Of a stretch of DNA of 64,000 bases, positions 1 to 31,500 are shown in pieces (position 1 is the first letter of the stretch; each line of letters opens with the position of its first letter). The notes below the pieces were generated by a model. It made no database searches and had not been told where the DNA came from. It worked only from the letters and a program-made list of their open reading frames with translations. This DNA is from Serilophus lunatus. Taxonomy: Eukaryota > Chordata > Aves > Passeriformes > Eurylaimidae. The stretch covers positions 297,503 through 361,502 of the forward strand of contig VXBA01003773.1 in the NCBI GenBank assembly GCA_013399895.1, written 5' to 3'. Made by a program: the position numbers and the translations under genes.

Positions 1-2106
1 ATGAAGCAGCTTTGCTTCAGCTGCAGACCTGCTTTCCATAGGGATGTGCCACCATTTCCTCCATCATGGGATGCAAGGAGCATCCCCTCGGCAAAGCTCC
101 AATCCAGGAGGGGATCCAGGAAAGCAGGAGGAGGTGAAGGGCAGGGACAGGAGGAGAAGGACAGGGATAGTACAAGGACATCCCAAGGTATGTCAGCTCT
201 GCTCCAGCCTCAGGATCACAGTGCCCAGGACTGGGAACAAGGTTGATTTGCCCAGAAACTCCCTGGGTGCTCCTTGTCCTGAAACCACCTCGTGTCCTCA
301 CTCCTGTCCCCAAGGCCACGACATCGTTTGCGTCTCAAAGCAGAGCCAGGAGCAGATTTCTTGTGCCAGCGCCACATCCTGACCCACCCAACTCAGCTCC
401 AGGGCTTCCAACGCACAGCCTGGTCCTCCTGGGAAGGGGACAAAGGATGGGGCTTTAAATCCTCTTGGCAGCACGTTGGTTTAATCATCAAATTGCCGGG
501 GAAGGAGGGACAGGTCACCCTGGGCCGTCTGTCATATGTCCTTCCCTGCCCGAACAAGCACTGCCCCATCCCTGCTTCCCCCCATCCATCCCTTGGAGCG
601 GGGATAAGGATTAATTTCCAGCTTTCCGAGACCAAACGGCGGCTCCGCAGCTCCCGCTCATTGCAATTCCGCGGGCCCGGCGCCGCTGCAGAGCAGGAAT
701 TCTTGGGCTCAAGGAAGAACTATTTGCTGACGGAGCAGGTGAGGAATCGCCTGCAGCGCTCAGGAGGTGGCTCCTCAAAGCAGCTCCTGCGGCAATGCCC
801 TCCCGCCCGTGCCGCGGGGCTGGAATTCATCCCAAGCTGCTCCAAAACGTGGGATTTCTCTCCACGGATCTGGATGCTGCTGCCATGAGCTCAGCAGCAA
901 TAGGTCTGAGCACTGGTCATACCTGAGGAGCATCTGTTTGAAAACGGTGAATAAAAAGCTGGGGGAAAAAAAACCCATCAATAAATTGCTGTGTTCGAAA
1001 ATGTCTCTTTCCACACTGAGGCAAATAAAGGTCAGTAAGTCGATACGTTCAAAATGCTCCTTTCCACACGGATGCTTAAAAATTGCCCCCAGTGCTGATG
1101 TGTCCTTTGTGCAAATTCATTGGCATTTGGGGCTTTAAGGAGATGCAGTTTTGGGTCACTACATTCCCTGTCAGGCGGGGACAGACCTTTCCATGAGCTG
1201 AAGAGAGAAATAAGTTCGCACACCAAACAAAAAGGTGAAGTGGAGGCTTTCCTGTGCTTCCCTAAAGCAAGTCCTGGCTGGGAATATCACACCCCTGGGG
1301 TGAACATCCCCCTCCAGCCCAGGGACAGAGCAGTGTCCCTGTGCCCACAGCTCTCCCCTGCTCTTGGCTGCAGCTGGTTGGCACCAGGGCAGGAATTTTT
1401 AACTCTATTTAAGCATGAATCCTTGTCTGAATTAAATGTCATTCTGCTCCACCTCCCTCTTCAAGCTGCCTTTCTCCCCAGCTCCTGTGTAGGACGTTGT
1501 CAAGTGTTTCAAGTTGATTAGGAGAAAAAGACATGGAAAATAAAACGGGATGAACAAATGCTGTCCTGCCACCAGCAGCAGCTGTCCCTGCTGTCCCCAC
1601 GCTGGATCCCATCACGCTGACCCAGGGACAGCAGCCAAAACTCCATCTGCCAGGGGCCATTCCATGAGCACAGGGGACTTTGCTGCACCTTTGGGCGCTT
1701 CTGCAGGACCAGGAGACGCCTGGGAAGGCACAGAGTGACCAGCGCTGGCCCCGGGCAGGTCTCCAGCCTGTTCATCAGAACTGCTGGACAGGGATGGAGA
1801 TTTCCAGGGCACAAAAGCCATCCCCGTGTCATTTTTCACACAATTAAATCTAAAGAGGCCCAAGTGCAGCTCATATTTCAGTGTTAATGTTGCTGCCAAA
1901 TATTATCACGTCAGCGCCGCTTGTAAAACAAACGCGATCGATGAGGTTCCGTCTGCGGGAGAGCAGCTCCAGCCCAGGGTTATCCTCGTGCTCCAGACAC
2001 GATCCCTGGACGCTGCAGGACCCTGGGCACCCCTTCTGGGGTTTATTATCCCTTTTGCTGGTTTTGTAATTCATCAGTGCTTTGCTTCGGTCTTTTGCTT
2101 CTTCAC

Positions 2107-2231
2107 AGAATCCCAGAAAAATCTGGGGGAGAAGGGACCTTAAAACTCGTGCCATGGGCAGGGACACCTTCCACCGGCCCAGGTTGCTCCAAGCCCTGTC
2201 CAACCTGGCCTTGAACACTTCCAGGGATGGA
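2107..2231 (-). mobile_element. CR1 3' fragment
   Basis: Reads from the CR1 tail: GAATCCCAGAAAAATCTGGG, AAGGGACCTTAAA, CACCTTCCACC, GGTTGCTCCAAGCCC, TTGAACACTTCCAGGGATGG. Non-LTR element, truncated. Confidence 0.9.
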
Positions 2232-4489
2232 TGTAGCCCACCTCGATCTCCGGTCCTCTGGTTTAGTCGGGTATCTTTCCCTCCGGAAGGTTTGCACACC
2301 CAGTTTTCCTGCCTGGCCGTCTTCAAAGGCTCATTTCTCTGAAAACGTATCAGCCACTCGATCCCAGCCAGTTTGCAGGGCTGGGCCGTTAAATCCACCC
2401 CGAGGGCATCCGTGAGAGCGGTGTGAGCTCCAGCAAGGTGGGAGCTCACGAGCACCCATCCCCGGGGAGAGCTCTGGAGATAAGGCTCAGGCTGAATTCA
2501 GCCCCTGGAGAGCCCACCCGCCTCCCACAACAGAGTAGGAGTCACATGGAGCCGAATAATTTCGATTTTAAAAGGAAAATACTCTTTGTCTGCAGGCTGA
2601 ATAAAGCTCTGATTTGCTGAGGCCCTTGAGATCTTGGCTGGAACACTCAGGGTTTCCATGACAAGGCTCTTATCAGGTAGATACCCATCAGCTATTCAGC
2701 TCTGCCTGTCTGCCCCTTAATTAATAATGCTGACCCTCATCAGGGAACAAAGAGGAGTGACAGAGACACCCATGAATTTCTCAGGCTTCTTCCCTCTCAA
2801 ATTCAGCCCATTCTGGATACAAACACCCTGAAGGCTTCTCAGTGGCAATTTCCTTCCACACAACTGTGAATTTATTTTTTTGATCCCCTTTTATCTGCCA
2901 CTGCTTTTATTTTCCAGTTTGACACGATCAAGATGAGTCTTTTTGCTTGGACAGTTTTTGAAAGGAGCCAGTTCATGGGATTTTTTTTCACAATGCTGCC
3001 AGAAAACCTGAGAAATCAGTTATCTCTGCAGCCCTAATGCATTCAGGGAGATGCTCAGATCTCTAAAAGCAGAAAACTGCAGTTTCCATCTCGACTCCAG
3101 CTGCTTAATTCCAGTTTGGAAGCAGGTGCCAACCTCCCGCTGCCTGATCTTCCCAGTTCACCTACTGCCCTCACTGAGGGGCTTTGATTCATTGCCCAGG
3201 ACGCCCAAAACATCCCCAAAAGGTGCCTCCTTCCCACAGGAACGAGACAACCCAAACCTCAGCTTCCCTCAGAAGGTCTTTGTGGCCTCTCCAGTTCCCA
3301 GCACAGACCTCCAGCCCTCCCAAATTGTTGTGCAGTGGGCCAGAAACCCAGAGGAGATGGTGGCCACAGTCCTGTTCATCTGAGTGGAAGAATAACAGTT
3401 TATTTTAGGCTGAGGAGGCGAGATGAAAGCCATTGATCCGAGCTCATAATTACATTGTTATCTGTGCCCTGTGAGATAAAGAGATTTCTGGCTGCTGGCT
3501 TTTTGAAAAGCTGGGCTTGAAAGCGGATAGAAAAGGGATTTATTTAGTTGAGCTTCTCTATTTTTAAGTGAAATGTTAAATAGTGAAAGCTTGCTTTTTT
3601 ATTTTATTTTTTTTCTCTCCAGAAGATGAAAAGCTGTGGAAGGTCTCTGTCCTGCTCAGTGCAGCAGGAGAACCTCAGTGCCCTCCTGACCCTCTGGGAT
3701 CACACAGAACATGAGGAGAGCTCCATAACATGTTCTTTTAATGAGTTATACCCCAAGGAGGTGGGTTAGAAAACAGCACCACAGGATTCTGGCACGAATT
3801 GGGCCATTGGGTGCTGCCATGACCTCATGGAGCAACGTGCACCTTGGAGAGGAGCCACTTGGCCGGGTTGTGTTTTGCATCTCCTGCTCCAGGAGCAAAA
3901 CAACACTTTGTCAGTGTCTTCATCCCTTTGCTCCCTGAGTGGGAAAGGTCTACTCTGCTCAACATTCCTGAAGCTTTTCCTCTCTGATTGCCCTGGCCCT
4001 TCTCCAAGATCAGCGAGAGACCCCAGTCCACGTCAGCTGCTCAGTGCTGCTGTCACCCATATTTTACAGCCCTCTCCATGGAGAGCAAGTCTGTATTGAT
4101 TTCAGAACAACTGGAGCTGGAAATTACTGGCCATGTCTGGCTTGGCCAGGACCGAGATGAGAATATATTGATTGCACCAAAGGTCTAAATCTAATTAGCA
4201 CAGGAGGAAACTGGTTGGAACAGCAGAATGAGTCAGATGTTCTGAGGTGTGATTAAAACTGGAACCCCACCTCCAACAGCAGAAGAGCCCAAGAATAGTC
4301 CTGACCAAGTGCAGTTTGCAGGCTTCTTCAGAGAGGCTGAGAAGGAAAAGAGAGGAGAAATAGCATAGGAGGAACAAAGGAGCCTCTCTTATTCCCAGAA
4401 AACCCCTCTTTCTCTCTTTGGGAGCATTTTCCATTCGGGACTTCACAACTGTGTCACCTGCAGTGAAACACAGGGAACATGGGGGATGC

Positions 4490-4640
4490 TCATTCCAGTC
4501 TTTGGCTGGAGCTGGGTGGCCTCTCTGCTCGGATGTCTTGGATGGGATTTCTTGGCTGGGAGCTCTTGGATGAGACTTCTCTGCTGGGACCTGTCTGCTG
4601 GGGGGTCTTGGATGGGATCTCTCCACTGGGATATCTCCTC
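4490..4640. repeat. Imperfect 24-28-bp repeat
   Basis: Repeated TCTTGGATGGGAT followed by TCTCTGCTGGGA-like segments, about five degenerate copies. Confidence 0.65.
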
Positions 4641-5713
4641 TGGCCACGTATTGGGTGCAACAGAGAGGAAAAATCAACGGGAAGACCTCAACACTATAAA
4701 AAACAATAAAGAAAAAAGGATTTAAAGCTCAGTTTTAAGGCTGGTAGATTTCTCTGGGAACTTCTTTTCAGGGAGAAAAGACCCAACTCTTCTCTGCCTC
4801 TGAAGATCTAGAAGAGAACAAGTTTTAGGAGCAGCAGAATGGGGACTGCGATTGTCCCCGCAGTTCCCAACGTGCTTGGAAATAGCGGGGCATCCTTCCG
4901 GCACCTCCTTCCCATCCTTCCCTCTCCATCCCTGGAGCTCCAGTGACATCTGCTGCTGTGTCTGGGCATCGCCACCAGCCCCCGGCTCGGCCCCACGTTC
5001 CCTTTCTGGGCACACGGAGGGGGCGATGTCACCACTCAAGGCTGGAGCATCTCCCTGGGGAGCTGTGTCCCAGGGGTGCAACGATCCTGAGAATTGAGCC
5101 TAAAATGCCAAAATAAAGAAGAGGAAAACGTTGTGCATGGGCTGGTGGGATGTTCTCCTGCAGTGGAGCAATGGGAGCTGCATCCATAGGAGGGAACAGC
5201 TCCTGCTCCCCCAAACTGGGGCGTGACAAAGGGCACTGGGAGGTTGGGATTTCATGGGGTGAGTTTATTCTCTAAGGGGACACACCTAAGTGTCAGAGGG
5301 AAGCCACCATCACCACAGATTTCATGGCCTTTCCCAAGGCACTCACTGCCAGGAACCAAGTGAGGGGATCCCATGGATGACTTGGATGTGCACAAAGGAT
5401 GGATCCCTAAAATGCCCCCAAGGTTCAACCCAGTTATTCCCAACACCATTCCCATTATCCCCCGAGGGTAGAAGAGTCAAACCAAGCTCTGCAGAGCTGA
5501 GGCCTCTCCCTCCGTGGCAGGAACTGCACCCACCCTCCCAAACTCCCCAACATCTCAAGCCCAACATCATGTCCCAGCACCTCCAAGCCCCCCATAAGTT
5601 CCCAAAACCAGGCCCTCTGCCCACCCTTATGAGCCCACGGGGTTCACATTCCCACAGGGAATGAAAGAAGCCAAAAACAGGTTTGTTTTTTTTTTCTTTT
5701 CCAATAGTCTCAC

Positions 5714-5719
5714 TTTATT
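5714..5719 (-). terminator. Candidate distal polyadenylation signal
   Basis: AATAAA on the minus strand, the last of four hexamers within 340 bp, followed about 13 nt later by an A-rich run. The upstream hexamers at 6047-6052, 5928-5933 and 5882-5887 could be alternative sites. Which ones are used cannot be told from sequence. Confidence 0.4.
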
Positions 5720-6337
5720 AGATATCACATCAAGAGAGGATGTTGTGCTGCATGCAGCGGAAGACTGGAGTAGTTCTAGTTCCTGTGTAACATTTTGTTT
5801 TTCTCTTAGTAGTTGTAAACTGATATTTTGCTGTAAAATCACTGCATGCGACTTTGAATGCAAACAGCAGTAGAAGAGGCTTTTATTTTTTTCTTGTTTT
5901 TCACCATTCCCAATCCATATTGCATGCTTTATTTACAACGAAAAGAAGTCATTCGGGGCAGAAATTACCATCAGAAAAACTGAGAAGGTGGTGGTAGAGA
6001 CCAGGACTGTGGTTTGCACAAGACTGAGGAGACTGGCAAGTTGCACTTTATTGTTGTGGGTGCAGAGATGATTTGAGAATCCTTTGTCCAAAGGGAAAGC
6101 AGGCGGGATGGGGAAGGGCAATACAGGACAGGGTGACAGCAACCTTAATCGAGTTGTTCTGCACATACAAAGGAGGCTGGGCTGCTGCAGGGCTGGGGGA
6201 AATGAAGGAATTGCTTAAATAATATTGTTTTAAAGATAATTTTACCCTCAGACACACATTGCCCCAGCACAGCTTTGTGCCCAAATGCTGCTCTGAGGTT
6301 TTGGCCAGATCCATCTTTCTGGAAGGGATATGGGGAC

Positions 6338-6392
6338 ATACAATCATTAAGGATGAAAAAAAAAACCTCCAAGATTAAGTCTAACCATCCCA
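6338..6392 (-). mobile_element. CR1 tail fragment in 3' UTR
   Basis: AATCATTAAGGATGAAAAA, ACCTCCAAGATTAAGTCTAA matches the reverse of the CR1 3' end; same strand as RPH3A. Confidence 0.75.
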
Positions 6393-8297
6393 GAGGTTTG
6401 AGCCCAGGATACAGAGGGAAACCATCTCAAAGAACAGGGTTCTTTCAGTCTGGAGCCTGGGCAGTCTTGGCTCAGAGGCTCAAGGATTTCACTCTCACTG
6501 GCACAGAGTCAAGAACTCCAGGAAAGGAGAAAAATCACAGCTATCCTTTTCCATTACACCCTGTGTGCCACAGGATGAGTGTGGGCTGATGGAAGAGGTC
6601 TCCCAGCTCGGGCTGGACTGAGCAGAGGACGCACAGGGTGGTTTAGGTTGGCTTTCCCCACCTGGTGGTCCAAGGGTGGGGAGCCTGGGGCTGTGGGAGG
6701 CAACAGAGACCTCCTTGGATGTGGAGACCCTGTTCTGGGCTGGGCCAGGGCTGCTCTGCAGCAGCAGCTTCACTCAGCACACGAGGGTTAAGAGTCACCC
6801 AGAGCTGGGACAGCACTTGGCACAGGGATGCTCACAGCATATCAGGAGCAAGTTCTGCCAGGGAGAAAAGACAATTTAAAGAAAATATCAAGAAAACAAC
6901 TCAAAGGAAAGAGCTGCCCAGGCCCCGGGATAGGTCCCAGCAGACTGCAGCAGTGGTTGCATGGGGAGTCATGGACTGAAGGGACTGAGGTTTCATACAA
7001 CATGCTCAGTGTGTGGCCCACTGACAGTATATTCCATAGTGCTTATTGTGCTACTATCAACTATGCTTGAGGTTGCCCAGAGGCAGCAAATGGGACCAAA
7101 CCTGACCAGCATCAGTCTGAGAACATCTTTGCTCTCCTGCCATCGAGGACACATCAAACAGCCCCAGGAGACTGTTCAAGCGCAGGTTGAAGATGGTGGT
7201 TCTTGTGCAGAATTAGAAGCAGCAAAACCAAGACAACCAAAGCTTGGAAGACCTCTAACTGTTCCAGCTAATTTCAGTAGTTGTGGTATTTAAATGCAAT
7301 TTAAAGGAATAATCCTTACACACAGCCAGGTGGTGGGAAGTGTCATCTCCCTTGGTTCCCCCCTCAGCAGCAGGAGGGGTGGTCTGAGGGGGCCCAGGGA
7401 CTGCCTTCAGGGCTCAGCTTGTCACCACTACACAGCTTAGAGGTGAAGAGGAGGTAGTCACAACCCTCAACCACGGGTGGGCTCCTACAGCAACAGCGTG
7501 TGGGTTCCTCAAGTGAAAGGAACCACACGAACCAAGCCAAACCTGCTCCCCTGCGAGCACAGAACAGCTCCCTATTCCTCCTTATTGTTGTGTTATTGGT
7601 GGATCTTCTCAGCAAAGGATGTGCCACAATATTGCTCAAGTGGAGCAGAGCAGAAGTAAAGCTCAAGCAGGACTCGCAGGATTACACCGGTGACACGGGC
7701 TTTGGCCAAACCACGACAGCACACACACCAGGCGACGGTGACGACCCACACCAAAGCCAGGGAGCTTGTTCATTATTGCAACTGAGGTATCGAGATCACA
7801 CAAGCAGAACAGGCTGATGCTCCAACATCAGCCCTCAACACCCCAAGGCCTGACAGGAACACGGCCTGGGCTCTGCATCCCACTGGGAGACGCTGGAGCT
7901 GGCGCCGATGGGATGAGCCAGAGGAGCAGAGGCTGGAGGGACACGGAGCATCAGACACACAGTGGGAAGGCTACCACAGGGGTGTGAGACCAGGGAGAGA
8001 GAGGAACAGTCAGAAGGGAACTATTGCTTGACAAAGTGACACACCAGTGGCATTCAATGACCTCCCTCCCAAAACAACAACAACAAAAAAAAATCAACAG
8101 AGGAAGAGAATATAAAAGATCTGGGTTGGTTTTCAGGTGAAGGGGAGGACAGAGGATGCTTGGAGGAGGTGGAAGAGCATCACTGCCTTGGGACCAGAGG
8201 CTGTAGCAAGGCTGACTGCGCTGGAAGACAGACATCAGAGATCTACAGGGGTTTGGCAGAGGATGGGCTGCTGGGGAGGGCTGGGCAGCAGCTCTCT

Positions 8298-28541
<20,244 letters not shown>

Positions 28542-28572
28542 CGCCAGCCCCGAGGGGACCCGGGCTCCACTT
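28542..28572 (-). other. RPH3A: RPH3A exon 2, 5' UTR part
   Basis: 31 nt between a TGTGCCCAG acceptor (28573-28574) and the start codon, without an ATG. Inferred as the untranslated start of exon 2, spliced to the noncoding exon in the CpG island. Confidence 0.55.
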
Positions 28573-31500
28573 CTGGGCACACCAGAGCCCTGGTGACAGG
28601 CACCAACCTGGCACGGCAGGGAATTCAGTCACTCTGCTCCCAGAGAAGGCAACCTGAAGCTTCCAGCAAGGCTGTTGGGAAAGGACAAGAAAAATCCCCC
28701 AAATCACACCTGGAAAAGGGTCGTTTCTGGCATTAAGAGGATCTGGAGCAGGAATGTTACTTTAGTGACTGATATTGTGCAGGAGACACAGGATCCTACA
28801 ACCGCCCCCCTCCCAGGAGGCAGCGCAGCCACAATCAGCGCTGATGTAATTAATGAGATATCCGACCTCCCATTAATTATGAGGCTTCAGAGCTGGGATG
28901 GAAGAGAGTGTTCCACTTCAGATTAACAGCTACAAACCAGAGAACTTTCTGCCCCAAACCCAGCATGTCCTGCTGTCCTTCCCAAAACCACTTTCCCCTT
29001 GGAACAAAACTCCTCCTTTTTCATTTTGATTTACTGAAGTTTTTGTCAAATGGATCCAGGAGAGGCACTGAGGGAACAGGACCTGAACACAGTGGTCTGT
29101 CCACTCATCTCCAACAGGTTCATCAAGGGTTCTTTAACCCTTTTCCTTTCAGCAAAACTGATACTTTCATTAAAATACAATTTGATGTCAAATACATAGC
29201 TGGGTGTTGTGTTATTCCCATTTTTTGAGGTGTTTTACCCCTTTTCCCACTGCCCTTACTCCCTGCATGGGGATGGCAAAGCCCAAACTGATGCTGACCA
29301 GCATCACCCACAGCACAGGGATGGATCTATCCGTCTCATCAGCTCTTCTGAGGGAATTTTTATGGAAGGTGACCACCTTGAGCAGAGCAGTGTCCCCCAG
29401 AGCCGGCCCAGGGCAGGATCCACCCCCTGCACAGTGCCAGGGATGTGTGATGGCACTGCCAGTCACTGTCCCCCCTGGATCACTCCCAGGATAGTCCTCA
29501 AGGGCAGAGGGTGCAGCTGCTGGGTCCAGGGATGGCATCACTCAAGAGAGAGCCCTTGCAAAGGGAGAACTCAAGATAAACCTCCTTTCACAGCCTTTGA
29601 GGTGGGAATAAAGGCAAAGACAATCCCTCCAGGAAGGGCTTTGCTGCAGCACTGACTGGAGCACAAAGCTCAGGACACAAAGCCCTCCTTCCTTAGGGGC
29701 TCCTGTTGATGGGGGCAGGTTTTTTAGCTCAACTACTTTCCACCCCCGGGTTTCCCCTCGCCTCCCCTCCATGGATGGGGGACCAGCTGAGACACCTGAG
29801 CAACAGCCTCCCACCTGCATCACTCACAGAACCTGCATTTGAATTGTTTCCTCTGCCTGTAGCAGAGCTAAAAAATACCCCCAAACCCTTAAAACCCTCT
29901 GCAGAGCCCAGCCAGGGCTGATGAGGTTGCTCCTATTCATCTTCTCATCCTGCTGCCTTGGATTCCTCTCTGCTTGGAAGTGATCCCTCAGCCACCCACA
30001 TTCCATCAACACCAGCATCCCAGAGTGGCCAGTGCATCCCAGCAGGATTAAAGCTCAGCCCAAACTGGTAAAGGCACCTTTGAAAGGCCCAAAGCAACTC
30101 CAGCAAAACTCCAACAGAGGCACTGGGGAGGTTGTCACAAGGAGAAAGTGAAAAATGAGAGGTTGCAAAACTGCCCCACTGAAATCAGAAACTCCAAGCC
30201 ACATAAAACTCGCCCAAAAAGGAGGAAAAACGTCATTCCCATCATCCACCTCCTTCTCTGCAATATTGCAGGGGCTTCTCCATCAGTCCTTGAGGAGGCA
30301 GAGATTTGAGGCTCACCTTGGCTTCACTGAAAACTTACATATATAGATGAAAATGTTTGGGGAAAAAAAAGAAAGCAAAGCACGTGGGTAATTAGTGCTC
30401 TGCTGGTTTCACACAGTGCCTATTCCTGTGCCAAACCAGAAGGCTCTGATTAACAAGGTCAGTTAAATAAGCAAATTGTTCATTTAAGTCCCCACCGCCA
30501 CCTCCACAATCCGCAGTGCAGCAGCAAATTCCCACTGGGAACGAAGGGTCCCGGCACAGCCCAGAGGTCTCGTGGGGTGGGCACAGATTTCACAGGATGC
30601 TCTGGGAGGAAGGGCAGCATCGTGATGCCACCACCCGTTTTTAAGGGGACGTGAGTGGATAAAGAACTTGCCCAAGGTCAGGTGGAGCAGGAGTGTCCAC
30701 CCCAACCCTGCAATGGGGGAAAATCCCTGTTTTTCCCTAGTAAAGAGGATAAAGACACCACCAGCACCCGGCACTGGGGAGGAAAACTCCTTTCCCCAAC
30801 TAGAACTTTCTGCTAATAATAGAGAGGCCACGAGTGTTTTGCTTTGTCGCGGATGGAGCCAAGCCCAGGGACAGTTCCTGAAGGAATACACAATCCTTTC
30901 CTCCTCCTATAAATAATAGATAGGGAAGATCTACTTTGCATTACTTCCAGCAACTACCCTCACTTGCCCTAATGTTTGGTGCTGCATTTTTAGCACATGG
31001 CAAAGAACAAAATAACAGCTTACGGTGGCTTTTTTCCTCCACCAAATCCTTGCCATCCAAGAGGCAATTGATGGGATGCAGCAGCATTTGGTTAATGAAA
31101 TGGAAATATCCCAAACTAAGAGGCTGCCAAGACCTTCCAGGGTTTGGCTGACCCCAGAGGGTCCTGGACCTGCTCCCCCTGGGATCAGCAGGGACGTGAG
31201 GAGCTCTCTGGTCCCGCCGGCTGCTCGAGGCTCTCCGGTGGATGCCGGACGAGGCGGCAGCTCCCGCCGGCACCGACGCGTCCAGGGCAGAGCCAGGAAT
31301 AGCAGTGAGGTCTTAATTTCTGGCCTTAAGGAAGGGCCACATGACTCCAATCACGCCGCTCTATTCCTTCTGTGTGACGGAGCCCATGGATGTGCTCATG
31401 CCTCGACAAAAGGGGATTGAGCGCCCTCCGCGGGTCCCTCCCCGCTGCCGTCAGCGCCGCCCACTCCCAGCCAGGAGGTGCCAACTCGGGCACATCTCCA

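Larger units (their letters stand above)
1..5689. other. Downstream flank, no gene recognised
   Basis: Open frames here are short and unlike known proteins on either strand. Contains a CR1 fragment (2107-2231), an imperfect 24-28-bp repeat (about 4490-4640) and AT-rich blocks near 2560-3000 and 3400-3650 without evident repeat similarity. Confidence 0.6.
5690..8297 (-). other. RPH3A: Probable RPH3A 3' UTR
   Basis: The 2.6 kb after the stop has no long meaningful frame. On the minus strand it carries several AATAAA hexamers (6047-6052, 5928-5933, 5882-5887, 5714-5719) clustered at its far end, as expected for a long neuronal 3' UTR. One CR1 tail fragment lies inside at 6338-6392. The exact end is not known; the last hexamer is followed by a genomic A-rich run. 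Confidence 0.5.
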
